Source: Bigelowiella natans CCMP2755 (Eukaryota > Cercozoa > Chlorarachniophyceae). Taken from it: a stretch of DNA of 26,692 bases. A program made the translations under genes and the position numbers. Below are positions 22,597-26,430 of this stretch, piece by piece. The stretch is from NCBI GenBank assembly GCA_000320545.1, contig ADNK01002228.1:1-26692 (forward strand). The letters run 5' to 3'. Every line of letters begins with the position of its first letter. The first letter of the stretch is position 1. A model generated the notes under the pieces. The model saw only the letters and a list, made by a program, of their open reading frames with translations. It was not told where the DNA came from and made no database searches.

Positions 22597-23682
22597 CCTC
22601 TCTCTCCCCCCCCTCACTCATATCTGATATGTTTTTTTTGTCATAGGTTTGGCTTGTGTTGTCCCGTATGCGTTGCTATCTTTGTTTACGTGGAATGAGC
22701 TAGAAGCACAAGTAAGCTTGAATGATTTACGCACACTCACATACTCACACACACACACACACACAAACCAGTTATTGGATATAATACATTGTTGAAAGCG
22801 AATGCGGGCCGCTTATAACTTACACGCATATGTATGTGTGTGGTGTGTGCGGTTGTGTGCGTGTCTGGCTTGTCTAGGTATGCGGACGCTCTCAGATGAA
22901 CGTCGATCTTCTCCAAAAAATGACGAAGTACAACGGGTGCTCGCCCAGCGACCGACACATCCAGTAAGTACCCACCCAAAAAAAGCAGCATTACATCGTG
23001 CGAATATGCAATGCCTAGTACCCACTCGAACTCTCATTTTTGCACAACACGCGCTACACCCACGCGCGCAGGTACTTCTGGCAGATCATGCGAAATCGGT
23101 TTGATGAGTTTGAGAAGGCCAAGTTCCTGAAATTCGTGTGGGGAAGAGCGCGGCTCCCCGTCAGGGCGGCGGACTTTCAGACGCATTTCACCATCAACCA
23201 GCTCGCTGCGAGTGCGCGAAACCCGGACGCGTTCATGCCCATCGGGTACGATGATGACGATGATGATGATGATGATGATGGATGCCGTTATTGTCGCATT
23301 TAGGGATCGCTCTCATCAAGTTTTTGACTCACTAAAACGTGATCAGGCACACGTGTTTCTTCTCGGTGGACATGCCAGCGTACACAAATCTCGACATTAT
23401 GCATAAACGCCTTCTCTACGCTATCACCCACTGCGAGGCCATCGATGCAGACTACGGGCCGAGGAGCATTCAAGCGGTACGCTCCACCAATCATACCACT
23501 CACAATGAATACGGTTTTTTGAAGTTGAGCTCGGATGCTGACAGCATCAGCTGCTGAGCTGTCAGTATTTGAAGTGTTCTTTTTAATTTAGAATATGCAT
23601 TTGATCTATGTTTTCGAGAAGTATCCGACAAATACATATGTTGGCTATCCAGGTGCAGGATGAAGATAGTGACGATGATTGA
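488..23682 (+). CDS. Giant HERC-type HECT E3 ubiquitin ligase, about 38 exons, 5' end unresolved
   Basis: Predicted E3 that takes ubiquitin from an E2 onto a HECT cysteine and passes it to substrates; probably cytosolic, since no signal peptide or membrane segment is seen. Exons chained by phase: (about 488)-567, 665-755, 898-951, 1079-1172, 1384-1457, 1652-1715, 1890-1940, 2202-2277, 2439-2562(?), 2953-2998, 3270-3305, 3661-3740, 3966-4081, 4237-4352, 5093-5133(?), 5181-5240, 5388-5798, 6058-6369, 6564-6637, 6899-7132, 7260-7509, 7891-8044, 8209-8583, 8771-8832, 8950-9058, 9304-9377, 9503-9629(?), 9767-9879(?), 9982-10062, 10316-21346 (with a frame change near 18,720), 21593-21891, 22152-22239, 22416-22523, 22647-22711, 22878-22963, 23072-23245, 23347-23476, 23653-23682. 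Total is about 5,100-5,200 residues, the size class of HERC1/HERC2. The C-terminal chain and the long exon are secure. Exons marked (?) and the start codon are not. Closest architecture is large HERC, but with one RCC1 propeller and many added sandwiches. Confidence 0.88.
898..2277 (+). CDS. Fascin-like beta-trefoil domain, seven short exons
   Basis: Exons 898-951, 1079-1172, 1384-1457, 1652-1715, 1890-1940 and 2202-2277 (continuing at 2439) join in phase. They read VSIVSNSGKYISAERNGK, then MGKYVALKSLARSG, SWLTFDKGNDIKLSESCGK, GSYFILKTLRG and ALWASDSELKQMAMNG. The recurring GKY(I/V)(S/A) and F-x-L/I-K motifs about 40 residues apart are typical of fascin or related beta-trefoils, which bind actin or carbohydrate in other proteins. 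Each exon carries roughly one or two beta-strands. The intron-exon calls rest on frame continuity and GT-AG sites. The binding partner here is unknown. Confidence 0.7.
1264..1307. repeat. (CA)n followed by (CG)n microsatellite
   Basis: CA tract with an adjoining CG tract in the intron between 1172 and 1384. Alternating purine-pyrimidine over more than 40 bp is Z-DNA-prone sequence. Confidence 0.97.
1515..1612. repeat. Compound CG/GCGT/GT/GA microsatellite
   Basis: CG, then GCGT, then GT, then about 35 bases of GA with small interruptions. It lies in the intron between 1457 and 1652, ending about 40 bases before the acceptor. Confidence 0.96.
2056..2094. repeat. (TG)n microsatellite
   Basis: Perfect TG tract in the intron between 1940 and 2202. 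Confidence 0.97.
2386..2428. repeat. (AT)n microsatellite beside an acceptor
   Basis: AT tract ending about ten bases before the acceptor CGTCAG of the exon at 2439, where a polypyrimidine tract would be expected. Confidence 0.97.
2439..3305 (+). CDS. Exons 2439-2562(?), 2953-2998 and 3270-3305
   Basis: The exon starting 2439 reads KSGGNEISAEQPIKLDPEDA and a following FLSGVFDSGSSDAG. It stays open to 2612 (GFCTIVTKMREAGEFAIP). The next coding-like exon, 2953-2998 (VSVIMTALDRLSATE), requires phase 0. Only a weak donor at 2563 provides that, and the better-looking donor at 2549 would put a stop in frame, so this junction is uncertain. The exon 3270-3305 (IVAGDASSAKTG) links in phase 1 to the exon at 3661. 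No domain is recognised. Confidence 0.5.
2829..2860. repeat. (GAGAAA)n repeat
   Basis: Hexanucleotide purine repeat in the intron before 2953, followed by pyrimidine-rich sequence (TCTCTCTCCCTC) on the same strand. The two could pair as a loose inverted repeat. Confidence 0.9.
3119..3166. repeat. (TA)n followed by (TG)n microsatellite
   Basis: TA tract of about 30 bases directly joined to a TG tract, in the intron between 2998 and 3270. Confidence 0.97.
3622..3655. repeat. (AT)n microsatellite beside an acceptor
   Basis: AT tract ending about five bases before the CTACAG acceptor of the exon at 3661. Confidence 0.97.
3661..4352 (+). CDS. Helical exons 3661-3740, 3966-4081, 4237-4352
   Basis: Three exons join cleanly (phases 1, 0, 2, then 1) and encode about 104 residues: AVVSKPFCIKVTARTFQTIH, then ITPAYFEPSACEDDVYLER with a long helix LERMYMIIATLRTLKAHLFQ, then SQLSLKYFDIVPETAEKIK. 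The donors are good (GTGAGT at 4082, GTAAGT at 4353). The composition suggests alpha-helical scaffold. I do not recognise a named domain. The acceptor at 3659-3660 lies only about five bases after an AT microsatellite. Confidence 0.75.
3797..3827. repeat. (TG)n microsatellite
   Basis: TG tract in the intron between 3740 and 3966. Confidence 0.96.
4353..5092 (+). other. Intron-rich stretch with unplaced coding-like segments
   Basis: Contains a TG microsatellite at about 4391-4420. Two segments look coding but do not fit the phase of the exons around them. One follows the acceptor at about 4480 and reads FYKWDENSPFMCTMFLELF before a stop. The other, at 4645-4738, reads KVATVTSIVQSEAAQVFAEG. 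The flanking exon 4237-4352 ends in phase 1, which leads to a stop at the first acceptor. Either there is an indel in the sequence, or one segment is an alternative exon, or both are chance. Confidence 0.35.
4390..4420. repeat. (TG)n microsatellite
   Basis: TG tract about 40 bases after the donor at 4353. Confidence 0.96.
5093..5240 (+). CDS. Short exons 5093-5133 and 5181-5240 with a 47-bp intron
   Basis: The first, after TTGCAG, reads LLRKRIDSRELSK and ends AAG/GTACCT. The second, after GGATAG, reads PMIPRDVLFPPNAAVEDVLD and joins in phase 0 to the exon at 5388. The intron between them would be only 47 bp, the shortest in the model. In another frame 5101-5170 reads FEGAFKGTFFEGGLTHPCD, so the first exon is uncertain. 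The second is better supported. Confidence 0.45.
5319..5361. repeat. Imperfect TG/GTGTGA repeat
   Basis: TGTGCG and GTGTGA units in the intron between 5240 and 5388, ending about 25 bases before the acceptor. Confidence 0.9.
5388..5798 (+). CDS. Exon with polyglycine tract and helical segments
   Basis: This 411-bp, phase 0-0 exon encodes 137 residues. It begins AELRLFDLLLKRFARFESG, has a (GGA)n-encoded glycine run at about 5478-5528, then helices such as LLQTLGLLLKVGASESIALL and VVLILSNLQRHLLSRAAQWK, ending in a charged KLSKEEELKQKKMAK. The donor is AAG/GTGGGT. The glycine run is probably a flexible loop between helical repeats. It comes from a trinucleotide expansion, so its length may vary between strains. 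Confidence 0.85.
5478..5528. repeat. (GGA)n trinucleotide repeat inside coding sequence
   Basis: About 16 GGA/GGG units read as glycine in the coding frame. A neighbouring frame would give polyglutamate, but the flanking helices fit only the glycine frame. Confidence 0.93.
6058..6369 (+). CDS. Helical scaffold exon
   Basis: Phase 0-0 exon of 104 codons with strongly GC-rich third positions. It reads KQQARSEPWKMAYDALTGYS, then long amphipathic helices (VQLLALCISVLERAMEALQK, LSDNVLRHSIIGKLARPLVA, LSRFVALLDNYLT). It is preceded by ATAAAG and followed by GTACGG. The pattern suits an armadillo/HEAT-like superhelix of the kind that fills large HERC proteins, but no family can be assigned. Confidence 0.87.
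6564..7509 (+). CDS. CUB-like beta-sandwich split over three exons
   Basis: Exons 6564-6637, 6899-7132 and 7260-7509 link through phase 2 junctions. They read KEKIYESKHP, then YVKNRSYLERITIHNANSLT and IHFDKKCETESSDDYLQFF, and after a long Lys/Ser/Gly loop WPGTIKINQKQCFMRWKASS and NQAWGFRIIVRG. The HPY...I-x-I-x-x-A-x-x-L-x-I-x-FD...DYLxF...W-P...F-x-W-x-A-S...WGFR order is that of CUB-like domains in some giant ubiquitin ligases and ZZ-domain proteins. The loop of about 70 residues between the halves holds the second intron. Stops just past the donors (6638 and 7134) are avoided by splicing. Confidence 0.75.
7891..8583 (+). CDS. Exons 7891-8044 and 8209-8583: helical segment and acidic loop
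   Basis: The first exon reads PGEWIRHLGKNVAWLCGNFA then LEQSEERCQAWLGLELFAAG. The second continues FEDNLAMLLPADELLDEKKE, a Ser/Glu/Lys-rich stretch, SLQHLDSMRQSDPKELLRFY, a Gly/Asp/Lys loop, and ECLEILPPGKEGEFLLAVLL. The junctions are phase 1. Between them lie TA and TG microsatellites (about 8093-8188). The W..HLG-N-x-AWLCGN motif followed by a conserved-looking helix looks like the segment that follows the CUB-like fold in comparable ligases, but that is from memory and weak. Confidence 0.82.
8093..8188. repeat. (TA)n and (TG)n microsatellites
   Basis: TA tract at about 8093-8132, a short spacer, then a TG tract at about 8144-8188, filling most of the intron between 8044 and 8209. Confidence 0.97.
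8771..9377 (+). CDS. Short helical exons 8771-8832, 8950-9058, 9304-9377
   Basis: All three fit in phase. They read AEVVAKLRSALKLRECVMKS, then RPTAAKLVRYLFVVMLKHTR and MAMSFAEEEDTD, then EPNPELRKVFKAAARMQYES ending QQAK. All are alpha-helical in character. The intron before the last exon carries a GA tract and a long G homopolymer (about 9125-9183). No catalytic or binding motif is seen. Confidence 0.82.
9124..9183. repeat. (GA)n tract followed by poly-G
   Basis: About 36 bases of GA, AGAA, then about 19 G in the intron between 9058 and 9304. This is a purine-only block of nearly 60 bases, prone to triplex or quadruplex structure and to sequencing length errors. Confidence 0.95.
9503..10062 (+). 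CDS. Exons leading to the giant exon; middle junction ambiguous
   Basis: The exon from 9503 reads EGLKRFEREIVRKVKFLLGI then QANVDALVAPEESPAAD. It can end at 9629 (phase 1) or read on to 9718, which adds a convincing helix FFFEDALRRIQRENTKALK. The exon at 9767 links to 9629 and reads PSAWTKAKQLTSKLKHTMRA to 9879. Another frame (DPISTALRLDKSQAAHFEAQ) would use the stronger GTAAGT donor at 9891. The exon 9982-10062 (VSLRTHSQVAETGVEEKILN) is secure, with CAG/GTAGGT at its end. Alternative splicing or an indel could reconcile these readings. Confidence 0.65.
10183..10213. repeat. (CA)n microsatellite
   Basis: CA tract in the last intron before the 11-kb exon. Confidence 0.96.
10316..21346 (+). 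CDS. Central 11-kb exon of the HERC-type ligase
   Basis: One open stretch from the acceptor CTCAG/ATG at 10,314-10,315 to the donor at 21,347. It runs without an intron, but in two frames: frame 2 to about 18,720, then frame 1 to 21,346. Codon use is uniform and GC-rich in third positions throughout. The first about 290 residues are helical (for example WILLVDMCNVECSMDDLVYL), with a Ser-rich loop at about 10,830-10,870 and a Lys/Glu-rich stretch at about 11,200-11,250. The ATG at 10,316 is probably internal, because the preceding exon joins in phase. Confidence 0.88.
11356..11862 (+). other. Discoidin (F5/8 type C)-like domain, copy 1
   Basis: Residues about 347-516 of the long exon. Opens DKGIIYYLGTGG with a nearby NPA, then CFFLDFKVHQILPSAYRLQF, LRTWTLSGSSDGESWDKLDF and a closing FEIFGVLDP. 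The order G-I-x-Y-x-x-G-T...N-P...LD(F/L)...LP-S-x-Y...W-x-L-x-G-S-x-D-G-x-x-W...FE-x-x-G matches a discoidin-like jelly roll that other proteins use to bind ligands or protein tails. Two paralogous copies follow at about 13.86 and 19.0 kb. Confidence 0.8.
11880..12441 (+). other. SPRY domain 1
   Basis: Follows discoidin-like copy 1 directly. AKVYTEGKHTIELMINQM, GLEVGLADPS, GQAWNASNVRQRPASTF, GGKLTIKMDFEEKTVSLVCG and GPVCLAVAGYGASGVTIL give the SPRY order G-K-H-x-x-E-x-x-I...GLA...D-F-x-x-K-T-V-S...G-P-V...A-V-x-x-Y. SPRY domains usually bind short peptide motifs in substrates or adaptors. The first strands (about 11,955-12,030) read better in another frame; see findings. Confidence 0.75.
12610..13130 (+). 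other. Armadillo-like helical block
   Basis: Encodes helices such as FSNQLLWTTLRCSKSPAVKA, WLDMLLELSRSSSSKIRQLL and SIRILRDVLPLVEPSDKIL, with a charged loop (EGEGKEEKGAAGK) and a second part SELGSLIRNVMQHSHWRTAI ending in an acidic DDDSDGQEEEAKG. In HERC1/HERC2-type proteins, helical repeats of this style connect the folded modules. No family-specific motif was identified. Confidence 0.55.
13274..13490 (+). other. Tudor-like small beta-barrel
   Basis: Residues about 987-1058 of the long exon read SRVVMESDGEVLSGTVVEI, a Lys-rich loop of about 15 residues, then KVYSIHFDNGDDYTTSDESC and VDFIPDVPL. The V-x-x-x-x-D-G-E-x-x-x-G-T-V...Y-x-I-x-F-D-N-G-D-x-Y pattern is that of Tudor or chromo-barrel-like folds, which can bind methylated residues. 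Whether this one keeps an aromatic cage cannot be judged by eye. Confidence 0.65.
13855..14373 (+). other. Discoidin-like domain, copy 2
   Basis: Residues about 1180-1353. DAQGILYFIGTQRYKKGWTNP, then QFFIIDLKTLRVCPSHYLLR, LRNWDLLGSNDGLTWTLLS, CHTWPVASDGCFYQMFKIL and the end ISGFELYGTV. It shares the G-I-x-Y-F-I-G-T, I-D-L, P-S-H-Y-x-L-R-H, R-N-W and S-x-D-G-x-x-W positions with copy 3 and more distantly with copy 1. It sits directly N-terminal to the RCC1 propeller, joined by an acidic/glycine-rich hinge (about 14,430-14,500). Confidence 0.8.
14500..15645 (+). other. RCC1-like seven-bladed propeller (RLD)
   Basis: Residues about 1396-1777. Seven blade signatures in order: VYCWGTSSYN, VYAWGYGYYGSCGLG, LFTMGDSSYGQHGDG, VYAWGYNYYKQLGL, LYTWGTYNNST, AYAWGRNQHYACGLGD and VYTWGYGTSFQLGLP. 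Between them lie the usual V-x-x-V-x-x-G-x-x-H-x/S-x-A elements (VRVGTGGYHIIA, IHGGNNHSACV). RLDs define the HERC family together with HECT. They bind GTPases, chromatin or ubiquitin-related partners. Only one propeller is present, against two in HERC1 and three in HERC2. Confidence 0.93.
15701..15714. repeat. G14 homopolymer inside coding sequence
   Basis: Codes for five glycines (DKTGGGGGIPPY) just after the RCC1 propeller. The frame before and after is the same, so the run length is right modulo three. Confidence 0.95.
15945..16690 (+). other. Concanavalin/LamG-like sandwich 1
   Basis: Residues about 1877-2125. Begins GIKLKTFARKKQWFEKSC, has a Lys/Glu/Ala-rich insert (about 16,065-16,200), then ENIWVMSYIMTDKALTSPTL, TFARFLVVSDAKNARVSAYI with NGSLAGKIDL, and FDGHVRDLTLWRFALDAD. 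The A-x-x-N-G-x-x-x-G...F-x-G-x-V-R-D-L-x-L-W-x-x-A-L tail is typical of LamG/ConA-like folds, whose final strands report on a lectin-type sandwich. The ligand is unknown. Confidence 0.68.
16890..17385 (+). other. Concanavalin/LamG-like sandwich 2
   Basis: Residues about 2192-2357. VVRVTRAVQLKRPKLNAWTL, VLDMMVEKLP, AAEVYISSDGRVRALG, KPMVWHRFVVVCRLD, LRVFIDGKPALVI, then DANDKHKLPINVRRIQLWPS and LKPDQVRGFGDV. The W-T-L-x-x-D...W-H-R-F-V-V...V-x-I-D-G-x-P...I-x-R-I-Q-L-W-x-x-x-L order parallels sandwich 1, so the pair probably arose by duplication. Confidence 0.7.
17416..17537 (+). other. UBA domain 1
   Basis: Reads LVGSLRLMGYPRHWCAKAI then EEAGLSRKKASDWILANKP. The L-M-G-(Y/F)-P...C-x-x-A-I...A-x-x-W-I-L-x-(N/H) pattern is the UBA three-helix bundle with the MGY/F loop that binds ubiquitin. 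It lies directly after sandwich 2 and 35 codons before a second UBA. Confidence 0.85.
17572..17710 (+). other. UBA domain 2
   Basis: Reads KSFNLSLTGYPVSWCSRALS then ESDEDMAASLLWLLQRQQ, followed by an acidic helix. It has the same layout as UBA 1 but with TGY in place of MGY in the ubiquitin-binding loop. A tandem UBA pair upstream of a HECT domain could hold ubiquitin chains or an ubiquitinated substrate. Confidence 0.72.
17780..18730 (+). other. Helical block before the frame change
   Basis: Frame 2 reads LYRMLKSTSEPLDIELTTLI, MSGIRTVLRLDHRLHKTLCV, ARQAILTLLRNWPTDLPLKL, a Gly/Glu/Ala loop, PLSQYLVSQGLYHLIKMCCD, LSFVQLLTTLIRHDVDYDLE and FFQALLELLLIIEKK. This is long helical scaffold of the type found between UBA-like and HECT-proximal modules in large HERC proteins. 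Just after the last helix the frame stops looking coding and frame 1 takes over. Confidence 0.6.
18732..18998 (+). other. Acidic disordered linker (frame 1)
   Basis: After the frame change, frame 1 reads LDGFDECSKALDEKNLEEAE and an Asp/Glu/Ser-rich run (for example LGDDEDFERQDDETLDDNNG) before discoidin-like copy 3. The same bases in frame 2 give an Arg/Pro/Met-rich sequence unlike the rest of the protein, which is why frame 1 is preferred. No ATG is needed here because it is internal. Confidence 0.7.
18999..19530 (+). other. Discoidin-like domain, copy 3
   Basis: Frame 1: DRKGIVYFVGSRGGAERWENP, FTMDFHQRRIVPSHYTLRHA, MRNWRLEASDDGKLWVPLR, SSHTWTITLNPTLKGPFSKF and LCLSGFEVYGQM. Closest to copy 2: the P-S-H-Y-x-L-R-H, R-N-W-x-L and L-x-x-S-G-F-E-(L/V)-Y-G blocks are shared. 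It is followed at once by SPRY 2, repeating the discoidin-SPRY order of copy 1. Confidence 0.82.
19545..20190 (+). other. SPRY domain 2
   Basis: LELSADGENWVKSVGGEPV, a Lys-rich loop, VLACKAVQSFSKGKHYFAFK, TEVTVGIVPKDFNAAAARN, GGWGYSNIGQKLHGGKTMAY, GPFKTGDVIGIELDLDFKSI and HFYRNNVSQGVAFTDVEG, then AYIPAVSLHMQGVQVQIL. All the SPRY landmarks are present: G-K-H-x-(F/W)-x-F, V-G-I/V, G-W-G-Y, F-x-x-G-D-V-I-G-(V/I)-x-x-D, and F-x-x-N-x-x-x-G-x-A-F. This is the cleaner of the two SPRY domains. Confidence 0.9.
20220..21045 (+). other. HECT-proximal helical region
   Basis: Reads TGRLMQSFVDRERHMLPWEF, YIVQDRERYASITKKKIKSK, HLLHDAKQFSLQADAQLVAC, LQVRLLILQILNLKISNMLP, SVRALRTLIFWSTKSEMWSS and TINRF-like INRFRANKL, then CFAQLFRQLNKREVANYR. 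The F-W-S-x-K-S-E-x-W...A-L-x-x-T...I-N-R-F-x-A-x-K...F-x-Q-x-F-R-Q-L order is what precedes HECT in HERC1-type proteins, so it supports the family placement and the frame. Confidence 0.7.
21046..23682 (+). CDS. HECT domain and C-terminus, nine exons
   Basis: The N-lobe opens KFLGEGGIDAGGLYRELIY, then SPLYLAMYEFLGKLMGLAIR and LPSIVWKALIG. After a PDZ-like insert it resumes VTPEQFNMAFSDTKFVIVG, ELIPGG, LQWETRREFCDHIVAYRKSE and VVPYALLSLFTWNELEAQ. The C-lobe has YFWQIMRNRFDEFEKAKFLK, FVWGRARLPV and the catalytic loop HTCFFSVDMPAYTNLDIMHK; the Cys codon is at 23,354-23,356. The protein ends VQDEDSDDD with TGA at 23,680. Exon borders 21346/21593, 21891/22152, 22239/22416, 22523/22647, 22711/22878, 22963/23072, 23245/23347 and 23476/23653 all preserve phase. 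The TCFF loop and acidic tail resemble HERC1. Confidence 0.93.
21673..21891 (+). other. PDZ-like domain inserted in the HECT N-lobe
   Basis: About 73 residues between RSME and VTPEQFN. They read RTVEFQAGFPVAKLKFDAGL, then LMLKKGMRIIAIQGDSVATK, EDAEAKLQAISSSSG and PWSVTFAGR. The K-x-G-M-x-I-x-x-I-x-G-D-S-V...A-x-x-x-L...W-S-V-T-F sequence is the second half of a PDZ-type fold (GD-x-I-x-x-(V/I)-N/Q-G-x-x-V...A-x-x-L-L...V-x-L/F). It ends exactly at a phase 0 intron. In other HERC HECT domains known to me the flanking segments are nearly contiguous. Confidence 0.65.
21929..22020. repeat. (GA)n, (CG)n and (TG)n cluster
   Basis: GA tract at about 21,929-21,958, CG tract at about 21,979-21,996 and TG tract to about 22,018, all within the intron at the 3' edge of the PDZ-like insert. 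Confidence 0.96.
22240..22415 (+). other. Probable GC-AG intron
   Basis: Frame and HECT alignment require the exon to end CCAG at 22,239, followed by GCATGT, with the acceptor GCAG at 22,415. This joins ELIPG to the GRRRALQWETRREF that follows, as in the conserved ELxPGG motif. The nearest GT (22,244) would leave phase 2, and no acceptor then avoids a stop in the next exon. Confidence 0.7.
22556..22592. repeat. (TC)n microsatellite
   Basis: TC tract in the intron between 22,523 and 22,647, on the sense strand, acting as part of a long pyrimidine stretch before the acceptor. Confidence 0.96.
22745..22766. repeat. (CA)n microsatellite
   Basis: Short CA tract in the intron between 22,711 and 22,878. 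Confidence 0.93.
23249..23282. repeat. (GAT)n trinucleotide repeat at an intron start
   Basis: GAT/GAC units begin three bases after the donor GGTACG at 23,246. Read through, they would encode Asp residues, but the HECT frame needs splicing here to reach HTCFF at 23,348. Confidence 0.93.
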
Positions 23683-24900
23683 TTGAAGTGTAGAGTTTCG
23701 CGGCTTGAAAAGTAGATAAGTGTTTTCCAGAGGGATTTCCCTAGCTTTGTTCAATTTATTCGAAAGCGTTAGCATACTTCAAGACTGCTCTGTCCAGTAT
23801 TATCAAATGTGAAAACTTTTCACTTGTCTGCTACTGTGTATTTGATGGGAAAAAGTCTTGATAATAAGCAACGTCATGGTAGTGATACGATATTAGCGAT
23901 AATGGACTTATGTGGGGCGCGCATCCGAAACTCTATGATGACTTTTAGACCGTACGCACGACATCGTCTACGTATTTATTATAGCGTTTTTGCGTATCTA
24001 GCTAGCGTGAACGTTTTCTAGTTTCACCCATTCCATGTGTTTGTGAATGTTTAAGTGTCATCCTAGCATTGTTGAATGAACAAAGTGCATCATTCAAGCC
24101 TGCTGGTGTGTTCTGGCTATAACTGGTCGTGTGCCATCAAACTACGCGCGCACGCACATTGCGCTAAATGGCGCAAAAGTCACATGCGTATGCCATCGCA
24201 CAATGATCAGTATGCTACAAATGAGTGTATCACGTAAGCACTCTAGCACTGCATGTGATTGCGCTCAGTCATGAGGGGTGTAAAACATGCATGATGTAGA
24301 TGTGTGATAATCTAGATAATAGACCTATCATTGTGATGATGAATAATTTCCAGTTTTTTAGTAGTCATCCTGATGCACAGCTTTTCATTAGTTTCACAAC
24401 CACAGCAGCTAACACATCCAGATGTGCAAAGTGTCTAGTGAGCTTGCGTGTGTGCTATTAGCTAGCTGTAATAGCAGCGTAGATTGCAAAGATGAGCTAC
24501 ACATCTACTAGCAGATTCAACATTAGCGCTGTAGCCGCTGCATTGCACAGCTACCTAAAGATGACCATTGAACAAGCACAATTGATTCATCACATCCGTC
24601 TTGGATCTACTAGTCTAGACAGCTAGACAGGCTAACACATGCTTGCATCTAGATTCTTCTACCCGCTCGATTGGCGACCCCATCTAGCTAGCTAGCCATC
24701 GTCCGCCGTGTCACGGCAATAGCCGGCTAGCCGAATCATTGAGTCAACGACCGCTCATTTCCTCTTGCATTCACCTCTGTGAAACTCCAACGCACCGTTG
24801 AGCAACTTTGACATCGCAGTCGCTAGCCTCTTCTAGTCTTCCACACCTATCCATGCGCACTTAAAACTTTGTCAGGGTGGCACTGCGCTGCGTCACCTTT
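23683..24900. other. 3' flank without a recognised gene; CTAG/GCTAGC-rich
   Basis: No ORF here looks coding: the longest is 70 codons, with no domain and no splice chain. No microsatellite is present, unlike the gene body. From about 24,430 to 24,730 there are many GCTAGC, CTAG and TAGC words, some palindromic, such as the CTAGCTAGCTAGC at about 24,684. The 3' UTR and poly(A) site of the ligase gene should lie in the first part, but no clear AATAAA appears soon after the stop. Confidence 0.5.
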
Positions 24901-25889
24901 GGCAAAAGGGATCTGAATAAATGGCAGGCTCTCTCCGTGGTCGACATGCCCCTTGCATGTTCTCTTGGCAGGTGATGTCTCTCTTTGCTGACGTTTGGTC
25001 GGGGATGCTCATGATGGATGTAGTTGAGAAGCTTCTCAACTGGTTTATCGTGTTTTTTCAGTCGATCACATCCACACGTCCCACACAGCTATATGTGCGT
25101 AGTGCGGCTGCTACAGGGTCTGCTAGGGCTAGCCGGACACAATCTAGCATTGCTTGCTGTCGTTGCACATGTCACAATAAAGCCACACAGCTTATTAGCC
25201 AGAAAGGTAATGAGCAAGCATGACAGTATTAGCGCTGACGCGTGTTGATGCTTGTGAGATCATGCATGACGAACAAGAGCACGTATACGACGTGGCCTAG
25301 CAGATTCAAAATCGCAATAAAAACGCAGCATTCACATATCTCGCGCGTTTCGAACTAATAACAATGGGAATACGTAACAACAGGAATACACTCACACACA
25401 CTCACATACAGCCTATATATATTGCAGCGGGCAAGTAAAGGAGTGAAACGCAATAATCCCCAGCTTGCGAATGATATATTCAAAAAGGTTGCTGGGTGCC
25501 ATTATCCCTCATGCATAGTAGGTAGGCTTGCTTGTGGGACGGCTTCATCTGCGTGCGTTTAGACTACTTCGTGCACGTCGTCGTCGTTATCGTCGTTAAA
25601 AGTTTTCGATACTACTTATACTTTTAATACTGCTACTACTACTGATAGTGATAATAGGTGCATAACAGTTAGTATTTCTTTCTTCAGGCGTCTTTTCTCT
25701 TTTCTACTAGTTCGTGGCGTTGATGATCGGGATCTCCGCTTTCTGATTATACGGATCTCCGCTGTTTTTCCCGTGCTCATGGTCGCTCGCGGCCTCCCCG
25801 CGTGCGCTCTTTGCTGTCCTCAACCACCATCTTCTCAAGGCCTGCATGTAGCAGCATGGAAGAAACATACGTTAATATCATAATCTATG

Positions 25890-25890
<1 letters not shown>

Positions 25891-25920
<30 letters not shown>
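25891..25920. repeat. (AT)n microsatellite
   Basis: AT tract of about 30 bases in the 3' flank. Confidence 0.95.
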
Positions 25921-25924
<4 letters not shown>

Positions 25925-26280
25925 CGAGACATAACATCAAGTTGTGCATTCTTCAGAGGTGTTTCTTCCTCGGGTTAAATTCTTTTCTCTGTTCTCATTG
26001 CGATGGTAATGTATAAAGGGTAAAATCAAAACGCACAGTGTGGATTGTGGCTAAATATATAGGAAGTTGCTGGTACCACGGCGACGACGACGACTACTAC
26101 TACTACTTCTACTAGATTCAATCCTCACCGGATACATCCATCATTCTTTCTGCCTTGGTCTCCCCCACTGGAAGAGAATCGAGATGTGAGCGGGTGGCAG
26201 TGGAGCAAATGTGTGTGCGTGTGTGTGTTGATGCAACGGCATTTAGATTATTCGCCGCGTCTTTTGGGTGGTTTGGAGAT

Positions 26281-26430
26281 CCCCCCCCCCCCCCCCCCGA
26301 CGCTTGATGGCTTCTTTTAGCAGTACCATTCTTTGGCGGGCATTATTATTGTTACGATTATCATTATCACTATTATTATCATTATCGTTGACATTATTAT
26401 TATCATTATTAGTATCATTATTGTTATTTC
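26281..26430. repeat. C18 homopolymer and degenerate TTATTATC array
   Basis: A run of about 18 C at 26,281-26,298, then from 26,341 an imperfect array of ATT/ATC/TTG trinucleotides. Confidence 0.93.

Noticed and set aside
24921-25248. Two overlapping open frames of 100 and 74 codons in the 3' flank
   Set aside because: No domain, no splice partners, mixed composition; expected by chance over this length.
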